Counted from the stretch's first letter, positions 36,200-48,193 are shown. The stretch is 64,000 nucleotides of DNA from Ganoderma boninense (GCA_002900995.3 CM035306.1:3754100-3818099), one strand, 5' to 3'. A program made the numbers and translations. The notes: generated by a model not told the origin, from the letters alone.

Positions 36200-38968
36200 T
36201 TACGCAGGGAACGTCCCGAGCGTGAACAAGGTTTGTTTTTGCTTCCCCTTCCCCTTCTTCTTCCCACTTCCACCTCCCGCACCGGCCCCAGATCCATCCC
36301 CGTCCGCCTGCTCCCCCGAAGCAGGCGTATTTGTCCCGCTGCCTCCGCTGTCCCCACCCCACGCCGGCTGGACCGGTGCACTCGGACCTAAAATGTTCCG
36401 CAACGACTGGTTCCCGCCTACAGCAGCCTTGGGCAGGCGCGTCGAGCTGCTCGTTGGTAGCTCGGGGAACGCTGACTTCGAGAGCGCAGCAGGCCCGCCC
36501 TTCGTCCGTGCCCCGGGGCCCGGGATGGATGTCGGCGCACGTACGACGGGTGGTGACGGCGCCGCGGGTACGCCTGAGGACGCCCACGGGGTCACGCGCT
36601 GGGCCTGACGGAACGGCGTCGTGCTGCTCGAACTGGTGGGCACGCTGGATCCTTGCAGCGGGGGGAACGCGTTCGCGGCTGGGGCACCTACACGCGGAGA
36701 GCTCGTCGACGGGACAGGACCCGAACCTGAGCTCGAGGCGGCCGCGCGCGCGACGCGATCTAAGAGCTGGCGGGACGATTGAGTGGAAGAGGAGCGGGTC
36801 GCGGTGGAGTGCTTCGCGTTGAGGACGCGGCCGCTCGTCACGCCCGCCCACTCCGAGCCCGTCGCGGTCGGGACGAGCTCTGGGAACTGGTTGCGTTGCT
36901 GTCAACGCGGACAAGGACAGAAAGGAGGTGGGGGAATGGAATGTCGAAATGCAGAGATGCGATGAGAAACCAGGGACGAGGAACACGAGAGAATTGGGGG
37001 AACGGAGGAACGGAGGAACGAGCGAAAAGAAGAGTCGTTCACACGTTAGCGCGCCACCACTTGCCACGAGAGGGCGTCCCTGCCCGCGAAACGTAAATGA
37101 CGTACCTCGACTTTGAATCCGTTCCAAGCCGTGAGCAGGTCGCGCTTCTTGTCCTCCTCGTCCGCGAGGTCGACGAGTGCGTTCACGACGCTCGCCGTGC
37201 CGTCCAGGTTCCGGTCGAGCACGTTCCACACCGTCGAGATGAGGTCTCGCGCCCCGGACTCGGACGCACGATACGAGCGGATCGCCGCCCGCACGACGGG
37301 GACTGCAGTTGTCGGGTTGGGGGCGAGGTTCGCTAGCCGCACGACGAGGGCTGCGAGGCGGGGATCTGCATCACCAGCCTCCGGTGAGGGCGACTGTCGT
37401 CGGCTGGGCTGCGGGCTGGGGCCAGGGCCGGGGCCGTCGGAGGTGAGGTTCCCCCGAAAGCCTCCCGCCGTCGCGCCCCCCCGCCGCTTGGGGGCGCGAA
37501 GGCGCACCCCCTCCCACCCCATGCGGTGGTGGCTCGCGTTCCCGCTCGCGGTCACCTCTGTCGCGCCGGCCCCGCCGCCCAGCACCCCCGCCGACCTCCT
37601 CGAACTCGAACTGCGCCTCGACGCGGCGTGCGTCGCGCTTGTCGCGGGCGGACATCTCCGCGCCGTGCTCCTCCACCTGGTGTGCCTTGAGGTCGATCGC
37701 AGAGCCGAACACGACGAACTTGCGGGCGAGGCACTCCGCCCGCCTGCAGGGGAAGTGTGCGTGCATGAAGTGCTCCTCCTACGCGGCAAATGTGTCATAG
37801 AGGGTTGTAGCTTGTAAGTACGTCGGTCACCACGCGGCAGCTCGGCTACTCACTAGTGCCTCGTAGTTGCGGAAGCTGGGAAGGTGCGAGCGCAGAGTGA
37901 ATAACGCTAAATTGCGACATACAGAGTCACGCAGGGCTGGCGGCACTCACTATTGGTCCTTCACCTCGTTGCGTTTGCACACGAAGCACTCCTCGTGCCG
38001 CTCGCGCATGTGCGCGTACAGCTCGTCATCGCTGAAGAAGCACTCGCGGCAGAATTCACATAGCGGGTGGATGCCGCCCTCAACTTGCGGCTGGTGCTTG
38101 TGGTCACGCCTGTGGCCGCGGACCATCGATGGGACATGGATGGGCAGGACGTTGGGGTCGTACAGGGCGTGCTCATGTGCGAAGACTTTCTTGAACCGTA
38201 TGCACAGATCACTAATGAATGCGTCGATATACACACACACTCGATCGAGGCACTGCGATGGAGGAGACATACCACATGAGCTTCCCGTGCGTTGCGCGGG
38301 TGTGCAGTTTGAGGTCACTCCAGCCGTTGCCGATGAAATCGCATTGCGAATCCGGACAGTTGAAGCGAAGCAGGATCAGGGTCTCCTCCATCATCTCCTG
38401 CGTCTCGAAAGAGATAGACAGCTTCGCATCCTTGTACGGGATGGTCTCCGGGGTATAGGAGGCCCACAGCGCGTCGGCGGACGTCGTGAAGATAACGGAC
38501 GGTTGGGGTTCCTGGCGTTAGTGCGGCAAGCGGTGCACAGGGTGTTAGGGTCGCACTGTGATTTTACGTCTTAGGCGGGTGACAGCGGGCACGCACCTTG
38601 CAGAACGTGCACTCCGTCTTCTTGTAGAGCGCACGGAGGCGCAAGGCGCAGACATGGCACGTCCTGTGGTTGCACTCGGAGACGGACCAGTACTTGACGG
38701 GCTCGGCACAGATCCAGCACACCGTACCGTCGTCGACCGCCGTGTCCGCCGTTGCGCTAGTGCTATCTGCGACAGCTTCTGAGCTTGCTGCCTTGCTGGC
38801 TTCCGCCTGTGCACCGGGAGCAGGGAGGCTGTCAGGCTTGGTGCTGTCGGCAGGACCGCGAGGAGGACCGGACTTGGCTCCTCGCCCCCTACGTCCCTTG
38901 CTGCCTGCGCCTCCGCCACGGCCACGATTGGTAGGAGAGCGGGTGTGTGTCGCTGTCGCGGTAGCCAT
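36200..38968 (-). CDS. HEL2: RING-type E3 ubiquitin ligase Hel2/ZNF598 (ribosome quality control)
   Basis: Senses collided ribosomes and ubiquitinates 40S proteins. The chosen start is MATATATHTRSPTNRGRGGG (38966-38968); an in-frame ATG at 39124 is less likely. The RING finger reads CWICAEPVKYWSVSECNH then CHVCALRLRALYKKTECTFC. Zinc fingers follow: CPDSQCDFIGNGWSDLKLHT, CEFCRECFFSDDELYAHMRE, CFVCKRNEVKDQ and HFPCRRAECLARKFVVFGSA. A basic Arg/Glu stretch and a helical repeat-like domain (VRLANLAPNPTTAVPVVRAA, TVWNVLDRNLDGTASVVNAL) come next. The end is KKKGKGKQKQTLFTLGTFPA, the usual Hel2 C-terminus. The frame shifts within a seven-base C run (37476-37482, plus strand); one base fewer there would join the two halves, so an overcalled homopolymer is likely. 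Confidence 0.93.
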
Positions 38969-39373
38969 GGTGGAGATATCAGATGACGAGGATGCTGGAG
39001 AGAAGGTGGATGGTGCAGGATTTCGAGATAGCGGGGAGGAGGAAGCGTGACTGGGTGCAGACGCTGCCGCGGCCGGGCCTAGCGGAGCCGTGGATTGCCA
39101 AAAGAGGGCAAGGGTGGCGCGCAAAAGGATCCGCGAATAATGATGGGCCGTAGTCGAGCGCGTGGGGCTCTGAATTTCAGGCGACGACGGACGAGCTGGA
39201 GTTCTGATCAGGGCTGGGGAGCACGCACAGAGCTACTGCGCATCATTCAGCGATCGAGATTCAGCACAGAGCGATACTTATGTCGGTGACACCAACAAGA
39301 CCACCCTCCCTCCTCATATCCGTTGCCAGACTTATGCACGCCCGACCTCCCCCACCGCCCCCGCCTCTCCGCC
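38969..39373. promoter_or_regulatory. Shared divergent promoter, HEL2 / methyltransferase
   Basis: A 405-bp region between two divergent start codons. No distinct TATA box was identified. Confidence 0.4.
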
Positions 39374-42300
39374 ATGAGTGTCACTGAATATCCTCGCTGC
39401 TCCGTCTCAGAGTCGCCATATCGCGCGTCTCATGGACCTTCCGCCGCCCGTACTAGCTCAGACTTCTCTAGCGCCCCCCGCAAAACCCATCCTCGGGACC
39501 CCCACTTCCTGTACAAACATGGCTCCAAAGTTCACGCCTTCGATTCGGAACAGGCGCCCTGGCCGCTCTCATACGACAAGGCTACGCTCGAACTGTACGT
39601 CGTTCAGGTTCTGAGATCTCCAGAACACACCGCGCTGATCGCGCATATGTACCCCCACCTCTAGAGAAATGATGGACAGCGCGCTGACGTCCCAGTACAA
39701 GGGCGTCGTCTCGCTCGTCGACCACAGGGGCAAGGAGCCTGCCCGCTGTTTGGACATCGGTACAGGGGTGCGTCGCTTTCCTCGTCCTCTTCATCGCACC
39801 CACGCGCAGGGACGGGCGCGGGCAGCTGCCAACCGTATCCGGGCTTAATCAGGGCTACTTTGCTCTCCTGACATCGGTCCTCTGGGCACGCGCGCGACTG
39901 AATTGAGACCCCCCCACTTGGGACCCCGTCCGTCGGCGAAGCGCCGTCGCGAATCGATGATATCAGAGCCGAGTCCCTGAGGATTTGTTCGTCGTCAGAG
40001 GGCGCGGTCGCAATGGTCGCCGTTCAGATTCATTCCAGAAGCCCCCCGCTTCACGATGGAGTCGGCGCTGTCATGGCCAAGTGAGGGGGCCAATAGCGGG
40101 GAGGCGAGGCCGGGCGGGTGCTCAGAACGGCCTGCAAAGCCTTCTGCACAGTGGGTCTTTACGGGGTTTGATCCGTCGGCCGTTATCCTGGACACAGTTA
40201 GTGTGGTCTGACGAGGGAACGAGGCCACAATTTACGTCCGCAGTGTCAATCCTATCGGACGCCGCCTGGATACGCCCATGCGTCATTGAAGGTTCCGTTC
40301 TTTATCATGGGACTCATGTTCGTGCAGTTAGGTCTCTGGGTCGTGAATTCTGCTAAATACTGGAAAAAGACCACATTCGTACGTATTTTTTTTTCGCATT
40401 CTGTATCCTGGATTTCATGCCATCATCATTCAGGTGGGCTTCGACCTAGTCGACGTCCAGATACCACTACGGATACTGGACGAGGATGTGGCAAGCCGTA
40501 TAGATTGGGTATACGGCAACATGTCAGCTGCTGAAACTATGCTTGAGGCCCGCGCTGATGTTCATGCAGTTTAACAGAACCGCTCCCATTTGACGATGAA
40601 GAATTTGACCACGTCCGCCTAACCGAAGTTGCTTTAGGGATCCCCGAAAACGACGTACGTTTATCCTCTTGATAGCCTCTTAGCTTCTGTTAACTTGTTT
40701 ATATCATAGTGGCAAAACATCTGGGAGGTAGGATATCCAGGGTCGCCAGGCTCTGTGCCACCCAAAGCTTATTTTGTGTTATAGGAAATCCGACGAGTGA
40801 TGAAACCCGGCGGTACGATCGAAATCATCGAAGAAGGTAATCTCGAAGCGTCCGAACCACTTTTGCGTCCACTCTACAGTGCCTTGCATAATTGCGTGAA
40901 CGCGCCGAAAAATTCCCAGCAGGCGCCTATATGCTCGCCTACCAAATCAGGACGCCTGGGAAGCTTCAGAAGCGAGTTGGTGACCTTGATGTGACATGTC
41001 TCTTGGATGGCATGGGTGCCTCCCGAAGCAGCTGAGGGCCCAAATGGTACACTAGGAGGCCCGTTGAGAACCACTGAGCTCTCCAGGAAGTAGACAAGCG
41101 TGGGGGACAAGGGGAACAGTCAGGCTGAAGTTACGACCAGAAGAGGCGCACAGGCGGCGTTGGCGTTGCATGTGACCGTGATCCATCCGCATTTGGTAGG
41201 CGAGGTATAAGCGCCTGCTGGGGATTTTTCGGCGCGTTCACGCAATTATGCAAGGCACTGTAACGCCAAACATGCAGATGCGATCTTTCCTGTGCTCCCG
41301 CGGTGGTTCACTGAGCCGCTGCACGCACGAACACGATGGCCGTCGATCAGCATGCAAGACGGGTCCAAGTTCTTCTCGAATCCACATGTGTCGAGCCATC
41401 CGGATGTGGAGCACGAGTACGAGCTTCTGGAGATCCTCTTCGAGAAGGTGTTCCATCGAAGATTCATCAACATGAAGCCGAGCTGTATGTGGCGCTTCCC
41501 AGCCCGTTCCTGTCTCTCCACGTTCTCACTCCTCGCTTCCGAATAGCGACACTGCCGGCGTCCTTCTCGACCTGTTTCGGACATGTCCTTTCCCCGCCCG
41601 TCCTCACCGTCCCCATGCCCCCGCTCCCGCCCGTCCAGCCCCGGCCGCCGCCCCGGAGCTCGTCGTCTAGCCAGTCCGACTCCTCGTACGGCGAGCGCGA
41701 CCTCCTCTACGACCCCAACGCAGCAGGCGAGATCTCCCTCGCCACCTTCCATAGGCCCATCCGCAAGAAGACCCCCAGGAGCACCCGCAGCAACCGCCAG
41801 TCCGTCATCAGCCCGCCCTCCAGCCCCCCAATACCCGAGAGCAGACCGCTCATTCGCTCGTACTCCGACGGCCCGCCCAGCTGTGTGCGGAACAGCAGCC
41901 TCCACGGGCACAGCAGCGGCAGCGACCTCGCCTCGGAGCACCGCTCCCCGCCCCCGCCCCTGCCCTCTTCCATCCCAACGACGGTGACCGCCTCGGGCAT
42001 GCCGATCTCGGGCCCGGGCTCGAGGAGCGGGCGGGGGAGCACAGAGGTGCGCTCGTCGCGGTCGAACTCGGTGTCGTCGGTGATGTCGATGGCGTCGAAG
42101 CGGACGGCCGCGATCCAGGACCTGGCCGCGTCGAGCACGGTCATCGGCGGCCGGACGCAGATCGAGCTGTTCCCCGTCGACGGGCTGCTCATGTTCGACA
42201 TGCACTCGCTGTGCCTGCACCTGCGGCGCGCGCTGGGGTTCGTCCTCGCGGTGCGCGAAGCGATGTGGGAGGAGCTCGCCGCGCTCATCACTGCGCCCGG

Positions 42301-42689
42301 GGGGCGCGGGGACGTCGACTTGACCAAATACGGGTTCTTCCCGCATGAGGACACGCTGCAGAACATGCGGAGCAAGTATGTGCAGCTGATGGATCAGTTC
42401 AAACAGTGCGTGTTCGCGTTCAGTTGTGTTTGGGTTGTTTTCTGTTGGGTCTGGTCGACTGATTGGTTTGGGTGGATATAGTGACATGCACGTCAGGATG
42501 TCTCTCTGGCATTCGCTTGTTCACTTCGGCTGGGACTATCCTCAGCGGGACCCCATGTCTAAAGCGGAGGAGATGGAGGAGATCCGCCTGCGCGAGGACA
42601 TCCTCACTGCCCGCCGCAATGCAGGCGCTGAGGACGACCACGAGCCGCATTGTCGTGCAGTTCGCATGCTCATCGGTGTAAAGGTATGA
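39374..42689 (+). CDS. SAM-dependent methyltransferase with long Ser-rich insert
   Basis: Starts MSVTEYPRCSVSESPYRASH. The SAM-binding part joins CLDIGTG to LGLWVVNSAKYWKKTTFVG across a 560-nt intron (39768-40327), then FDLVDVQIPLRILDEDVASR, FDDEEFDHVRLTEVALGIPE and EIRRVMKPGGTIEIIEEGNL (motif I GTGxG, the acidic FD-L motif and the KPGG loop). The coding frame reaches EPLLRPLY at 40877, where a 384-bp MITE sits. It resumes at AIFPVLPRWFTEPLHARTRW. A long Ser/Pro/Arg-rich segment follows (41600-42090), then a helical end (LFPVDGLLMFDMHSLCLHLR, MRSKYVQLMDQFKH) and DMHVRMSLWHSLVHFGWDYP. It stops at 42687-42689. If the MITE is removed as an intron (gt 40879, ag 41277), the frame is kept. It resembles the fungal LaeA/UMTA-like class in the SAM fold only; the substrate is unknown. 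Confidence 0.8.
40877..41260. mobile_element. MITE of Tc1/mariner type with 70-bp terminal inverted repeats
   Basis: The left arm 40877-40947 and the right arm 41191-41260 are inverted copies, differing at about four of 71 positions, and start cagtgccttgcataattgcg. The element is flanked on each side by TA (40875-40876 and 41261-41262), the classic Tc1/mariner target duplication. The inner 243 bp has no coding capacity. It sits inside the methyltransferase gene. A TA-flanked, CAGTG-starting inverted-repeat element without a transposase is the definition of a mariner-derived MITE (family knowledge). Confidence 0.85.
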
Positions 42690-45397
42690 TGGCTCACGAT
42701 AACCTGTCGACCTAAACGGCACTACTTTAAGTTAAGGGACATGGTGTTTTCCTTTTCCCATTCCTTGGGCTGTTGCTTCGAAACATTCTACTTCCTCCGC
42801 TCCTTCTAAAGTCGGACTATGCGTACATCGCATACTATAGTGAAGCCTTTACTGTATGATTAATCCACCGCGATGGGTCGAAAGGACCCAAGTCTCCATG
42901 CTCACAGTTGGCACACATCAGGTTCAAGCACCTGAGCATTCACCGGCTTACTCGATTCAACGCATCCGCTAATCCGCTGCACGCAAATGGACCCGCCAAA
43001 GTCAAGACGGCCAGGCCAGACCCAACTTCAAGTTTCCAAGCCCCGAGCCTGACGTCTGACCAGCCTCGTCGCCCTTCCCCACGAACATCTCGTCCCGCGT
43101 GGCCGCTCGCCGATCCCCAACCAATCGCTGCTTGGAATCGCCGGCTGCGTCGCGAATCCATGAGATCTTTGCCCCTCAATCCAATCTTGACATAGCGGAA
43201 GCCTTGTTCTAGTTCCGGCAGCATCAGAGCAATTTATGTGCCGTATCCGAGCTTGATTAACCGCCTTCAAGGACTCTTCAAGGCTCCTGCAGATTCGCAG
43301 CGCCAATCTGATGGTACCGGTGCCCTGTTGCGCTTATAATGAGTAACTTAAAAGTGTTCCTAATAGCTGGCGTCGCGCTTCGTTAGAGTTCGCAGCAGAC
43401 TGATACTTTTGAGGTGCTAACGCCTCCGCGCGACCAGCTTAATTAATTTCTTCTAGGTCGAACATTTCACCCCCACAGCCAACCCAGCGCCGAGAGTGAA
43501 GAGTGGCAGACATGATATCCGAGTCGCCCGGGCCCTGTGGCGAGCAGACTAAAACATTGACCACCCCCAATCTGCCTCTATCTGCCTCCGCACTGCTCGA
43601 TGCCCACTGACTGCCGTCGCGTCGGTTGGAACTTGGCAGCGATGTCTCTGATGCGGATGCGCACCCCGCCCTCCAGGGCCTCCACGCGCTGGACGTTGGA
43701 ACATTGAAATCATTCCGACGTCACTCGGCAAGCACTTGCAGCAGAGTCCAGACGGGCCGCTCCGACAATCATGGGACGATCTTATCGCGAAACTCAATCT
43801 GCTTTCAGCCCAAAGATGGTTAAGAAGACTGACAGGTGCTCGGCGGACGGCGGATAAGTATCTATAATTATAAGTATGTAGCGGAGGCAAATCCAGGGCA
43901 GAGATTCAGAACTCAACGTGCGGGCGATCCGGTCGCGAAGGCGACAAGGAACCGCCGGAAGTCGCCTCGTTACTTATGCTTGCCAAGTATTAGCCCACGA
44001 TACTCATGACGTCGCGGAAGACTGCTCATCAGTATCAAAGTAGTATACTATGTAAGGTATACTAGTAAAGCAGTGCCTTCTGCGAGGGCCAACCGGACCA
44101 AATGCCGGCCCTTGACCGTCACCAGCTATAGCGTGTCATACTACACCCATAGCAACTGGACTTTCAAACCTCGCGCTGCACCCGTTTTGATACAGATCCG
44201 ACTCCAACTCGCGATACTGTATAGTTAGTCACATCACACTCGGAAGCTCATGGTTTTATGATAGAAATCTCGGTCCGAGATATTAAACTAGACAAAAAGG
44301 GCTTAGGGAAAGTATGGCCAACGGCAACGGCGGTAAACGTTGCAATTTTCTCGGTCTGTTGTTTCACCGGTGAGTAAAGAGTCTTGTTTGGCCTCTGTCG
44401 AGATGCTATCGATGATCCATACTTATGAGCTGTGCGCTCGTCGAGGCGCCGTTCAAGCTCTCGCGGCTTCAGACGCCATGTCTCACTTAGCTTCGAACCA
44501 ATGCATGAGGAATTTGCCAAAGACATCTTCCACTAAATCGCTTGGGAAACGAGAGCAAATGTTTCCAGGAACCCCAAGCTGGGAACGTTAGATTTCCAGT
44601 GTGGTTCTACGCACTATGGAATCTACGTAGAACGCTTAAGGGGGTAACCGGACGCTTACGGGGATAATCGAGAAAGCGCTTGATTTTTCTCTAAGCTATC
44701 TACAGGCCCAGACGGTCCAAGTGTCCGGCCCGCCAGCGCTGAGACCTCTCCCCGACCTCAGGGAGGGCCAGGAGACTCGGGGAAAATCCCTGCGATGCTG
44801 AATACTAGGCATATACTCGATAACGAGGGCCTTGGTGGACAGAACGGCGACGGGGTAAGGGGAGGACTAAGCGCCCCGGGACGCGAGAACACGCTTTCCC
44901 GGCGCTTTAGAGCGGCGAGTAAGTCGCCAATTGCGCGCAGTCGTTACATAAGCGATCTACATCTACACTACACACGCCCCATGGAGGGCGACCACACTGG
45001 AAATTCTATGTTCTGCCCAAGCTATACGTTCCACAAGCGCGAACCCCGAAGAACTTCAAGTTGGCCGACAAAAGGAAGAACAGAACTTGCGCCCTCGCAT
45101 TCGCACTTGTTCGGGGTCATTTGAAAGCGGAGCCGTGTCTTCAAAGATTGCATATCAGTGGTACGTAAGTCAATCATCTTGCCTCATCCAGCACGAAGTA
45201 AGCAGACAGTTGCAAGAGACGATCCCATGCAGGGGAGGAGCTTTTGTCGAAGAACCTACGATTGAATACTTAGGATGAGGCTTCCAGTACGCGTACCATG
45301 TAGGCTGTCCCATGCTCTGTGGTCGCCTGCACGGCCTGGGAGATAGAGCAAACGGCGTTGCTGAAACTGGCGCAACATTAATCTGGATCCTCCACTC
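42690..45397. other. Gene-poor stretch, nothing recognised
   Basis: About 2.7 kb without a supported gene. The open frames at 42908-43306, 43549-43890 and 44248-44526 carry no family motif and no convincing splice partners. No tRNA or inverted repeat was identified, although ordinary mutational decay of older insertions cannot be excluded. Confidence 0.45.
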
Positions 45398-46196
45398 GCG
45401 TACGATTTTCTGCGCGCTGGCATTCCCCTCTCGCATCCACTACAGGCCGTCTGGTATGGCGTCCAGCTCGCACTCCCACACCTTCATCGGGAGTGGCTTG
45501 ACGACGCTCGATTGCACGAACTGCGGCAGCTCCTTCAGAAACGCGGCGTGGTGATCCTTGTCCTCGGCCGAGCGGGGGATCACGACGCCCTCCTCCCACA
45601 CGAACTCGCGCACGAGCCCGGTGTACAGGGAGCTCATTGAAGTATCGCGACACGGCGGTTACGATATGTAGAAATCGTTTCAAAGGATAGCGACTCAAGT
45701 TGGAGGACGACATCCTCGCGTTCGGTAGCGGCCTCTGCGCGGGTTGTACACGAGCGACCTTTTCGCCGTTCGGAACGAGCCTCGGCGCATATCCTCTGTG
45801 GATGCAGCTCCGAGATCATCGATGGCCCTCTTCAGGGAGTCGCCCGTCGCCTCCTTGACCTTCGACACCACATCGGGGTCGCGGTAGTCGAACACCGCGT
45901 CCGCGCCGAGCGCCTTGACGAGGTCGAAGTTGCGCGGCGAGGCCGTCGTGACGATTTTGTAGCCCGAGGCGTGCGCAAGCTGGATGAGACATTGGCCGAC
46001 CGCAGCTATCGTCGCGGGTAGGACCGGCATTTTGAAGGCGGAGGGCACAACTTCCACCATATAGCAGCATCCACGCTGTGCCCCTGCACATATATGCGTC
46101 CGATGAGCTCTATGGATCGTCGCTGGCGGGATTGACATTGGTCCTGACCGGCTCCACGACCACGGCCTTCATCTTTGTGGAAATGGTTGTAGCCAT
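45398..46196 (-). pseudogene. Internally deleted quinone/enoyl reductase, copy B pseudogene
   Basis: Relic of the gene at 49128-50548. Exon 1 is kept (MATTISTKMKAVVVEPV, start 46196). Then about 600 bp, covering the GroES-like domain, are missing, and the sequence resumes at WMLLYGGS. The Rossmann part is recognisable (AVGQCLIQLAHASGYKIVTT, ASPRNFDLVKALGADAVFDY) but shifts frame near the RICAEA and REDVVLQ stretches. The C-terminal part (IPDGL, SAQKIV) is present in scattered frames. The deletion removes substrate-binding residues, so this is not only a base-calling problem. Its upstream DNA (46197-46430) still matches the promoter of the intact copy. Confidence 0.88.
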
Positions 46197-46877
46197 TTTG
46201 TAGTGTCTGATGGCGGCGGTGTAGGTGAAAAAGGTCTGAAAAGTGCTCTGTGTCTGGGGTGTAAGTCGGGCACGATGAGGATCCGGACGCCTTCTACACG
46301 CACGCCGTCGCCTGAGACTCCTCACAGCGGCCATATATGATTCTCAGAATCTGGTTGCCAAGTTCTAGGAATCAGTACTGCTGCATAAGCAATGGTTGGT
46401 GATCACGCATTACCAAGCAGAGAGGTTCTCGCAATTCGAGCGCAGTCCCATCCTAAATGAAATGAAATATGGGGTTGGGTTTCGAATGAGAAGTTAGACT
46501 CGGCCTGAAGTTCTTGCACTACGGCCTGTGAAAGACGTCACGATCGACAACCAAATGTGAGGTAAGCCATGGTGATACCCGTAGCCTGACATCGCAGACG
46601 AAAGGCGCACGCCGAGGAAGGCTTTGACATCGGAACCAGAAGCACCGCAAAGACAATGGAAATGAGTTCACGGTCCTCAGAGTGTATTAACATGTAAATG
46701 CAGCAGGATCGTTGTGAGGTGCCCAGAGGACTGACGCAGCTTGGAAGTTGGGAGGAACGACTCGAGTTCCGAGTCCAGAAACCAGCCACCCAGACCACCA
46801 GCGGCTTGCAGGGATATTAACACACTCCTGATGTACATCACAAAGCTCGCATTGCAAGGTCAAGTGGTACAGTTGGA
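46197..46877. repeat. Decayed promoter copy upstream of the reductase pseudogene
   Basis: Blocks such as gtctggggtgtaagtcgggc (near 46250) and cacgcattaccaagcaga (near 46406) recur upstream of the intact copy B (near 50620 and 50800). This shows the duplication included at least 250 bp of promoter. The part next to 46878 is the 3' flank of the next gene. Confidence 0.7.
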
Positions 46878-48193
46878 TTATACCGTATCCTGGGGGTGTA
46901 CCACCAACTTCACGCCGCTAACCTGGTTGTTCTTCAAGCGCTGCAGCCCGTCGGAGACGCCATTCAGGCCTCCAGGCAGGATCTCCGGACGGTTCGACTG
47001 TTCGAAGCAGATTCAGCGTCGCCGCATAAGCACATAAAGGCCGACGTTACCAACTACTCACCTTGATATCCCCGTTCTCGAGCAAAGCCGGCAGCGCGTC
47101 CAGCAGCGTCCGTCCGATGTCGTGGTTCATGGGGGTCACGAACAGCCCGTTTGCCATGTGCACGCCTTTTCCATCTTCCTTGGCCTTGGCCATGAGCTCC
47201 TCGGCGACGGCGACAGTCACCAGGTTCCCGCCATGCGCCGTCAGTGCGTACGCCGCGGCGCGGGTCTCAGGCGTGGAGATCGCGTCGTAGACGACCTCGA
47301 ACGGGCCCCCCGCGAGCTTGGTTGCCTCCGCGATGAGCTCGTCGTTCTGGAGGTTCCTGTCGAGGACGTGTGTGGCGCCGATGGACTTGAGGAAGGGGGC
47401 GTTGTGGAGGGACGCGGTGGTGATGATGGGGGAGAATCCGGAGAGACGGGCGAATTGGATGACTGTAGACGAGTATTAGTTTCAGTACTGGATTCAAAGA
47501 CGCAAGAAGGTTGCACGAACCGAACTGGCCCACAGAGCCGGCTCCGGCGAGCACCAGGAAGGGCTTCCCGGCGTACTTGCCACGGCCACCCTCGAGCCAG
47601 GGCGCTGTCAGCCTGACGGACGCTGCGGTCGGGTCTTGATTGTACAGAGGGAAAGCGGAAGTGGCGATCCCACTCATAAGGGTAGTGCCTTCATCGAATG
47701 ACGTGGAGGCCGGAATCTAGATTTGAAAATTGTCAGTGACCGGCCCCGTGCCACGCCTAGAGGGGCGAACAAGTACGCTACGTACCTTGGCCACGAACTT
47801 GGAAGGGAGCACGAAGTATTCCGTGAATGTACCCACAGTCGACTTCTTGGCAAAGTCAAACCACCCTTGGATGACACTGAGACGGGATAAAGTGAGCATA
47901 GGACCAATGAGAGGTGGTAAGTAAGCAGCAAACACGTACACGCGGTCACCAATGGCGAATGACGAAGAGGGGATACCCTCTCCGACCTGGGCAATCGCGC
48001 CGGCGGCATCGAAGCCTAAGACGGTGGGGTATTTCTCGATGAAGAGACCCAACGACTGGATTTTCCAATCAATGGGGTTGAGCGCGGTCGCCTCGACTTT
48101 AACCAGGACGTCGCCTGGTCCCGCTTGTGGAATCTCTGTCGATCTGACAGTGAACTGCCCCTGTTTGGATTCGAGGAAGAGGGATCTGTTCAT
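46878..48193 (-). CDS. Quinone/enoyl reductase, zinc-independent MDR (ToxD-like), copy A2
   Basis: Close, inverted relative of the gene at 32162-33493. The chosen start is MNRSLFLESKQGQFTVRSTE (48191-48193). The open frame extends 84 bases upstream, but that part aligns with the 5'UTR of A1. It has GDVLVKVEATALNPIDWKIQ, VLGFDAAGAIAQVGEG, KKSTVGTFTEYFVLPSKFVA, FLVLAGAGSVGQF, FARLSGFSPIITTASLHNAP, AKEDGKGVHMANGLFVTPMN and a C-terminus ending HPQDTV (TAA 46878-46880). Five exons join in frame and match A1 exon for exon. A TATA-like box lies at 48313-48318, 120 bp upstream. It should be catalytically competent if A1 is. The substrate is unknown. Confidence 0.9.

Noticed and set aside
41246..42487. 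A 413-aa minus-strand open frame opposite the methyltransferase exon
   Set aside because: It is a GC-driven shadow frame. The plus strand has proper splice sites, motifs and a continuing protein.
44248..44526. A 92-aa minus-strand frame in the 43-45 kb desert
   Set aside because: Some charged helix-like text, but no flanking splice sites, promoter or family motif.
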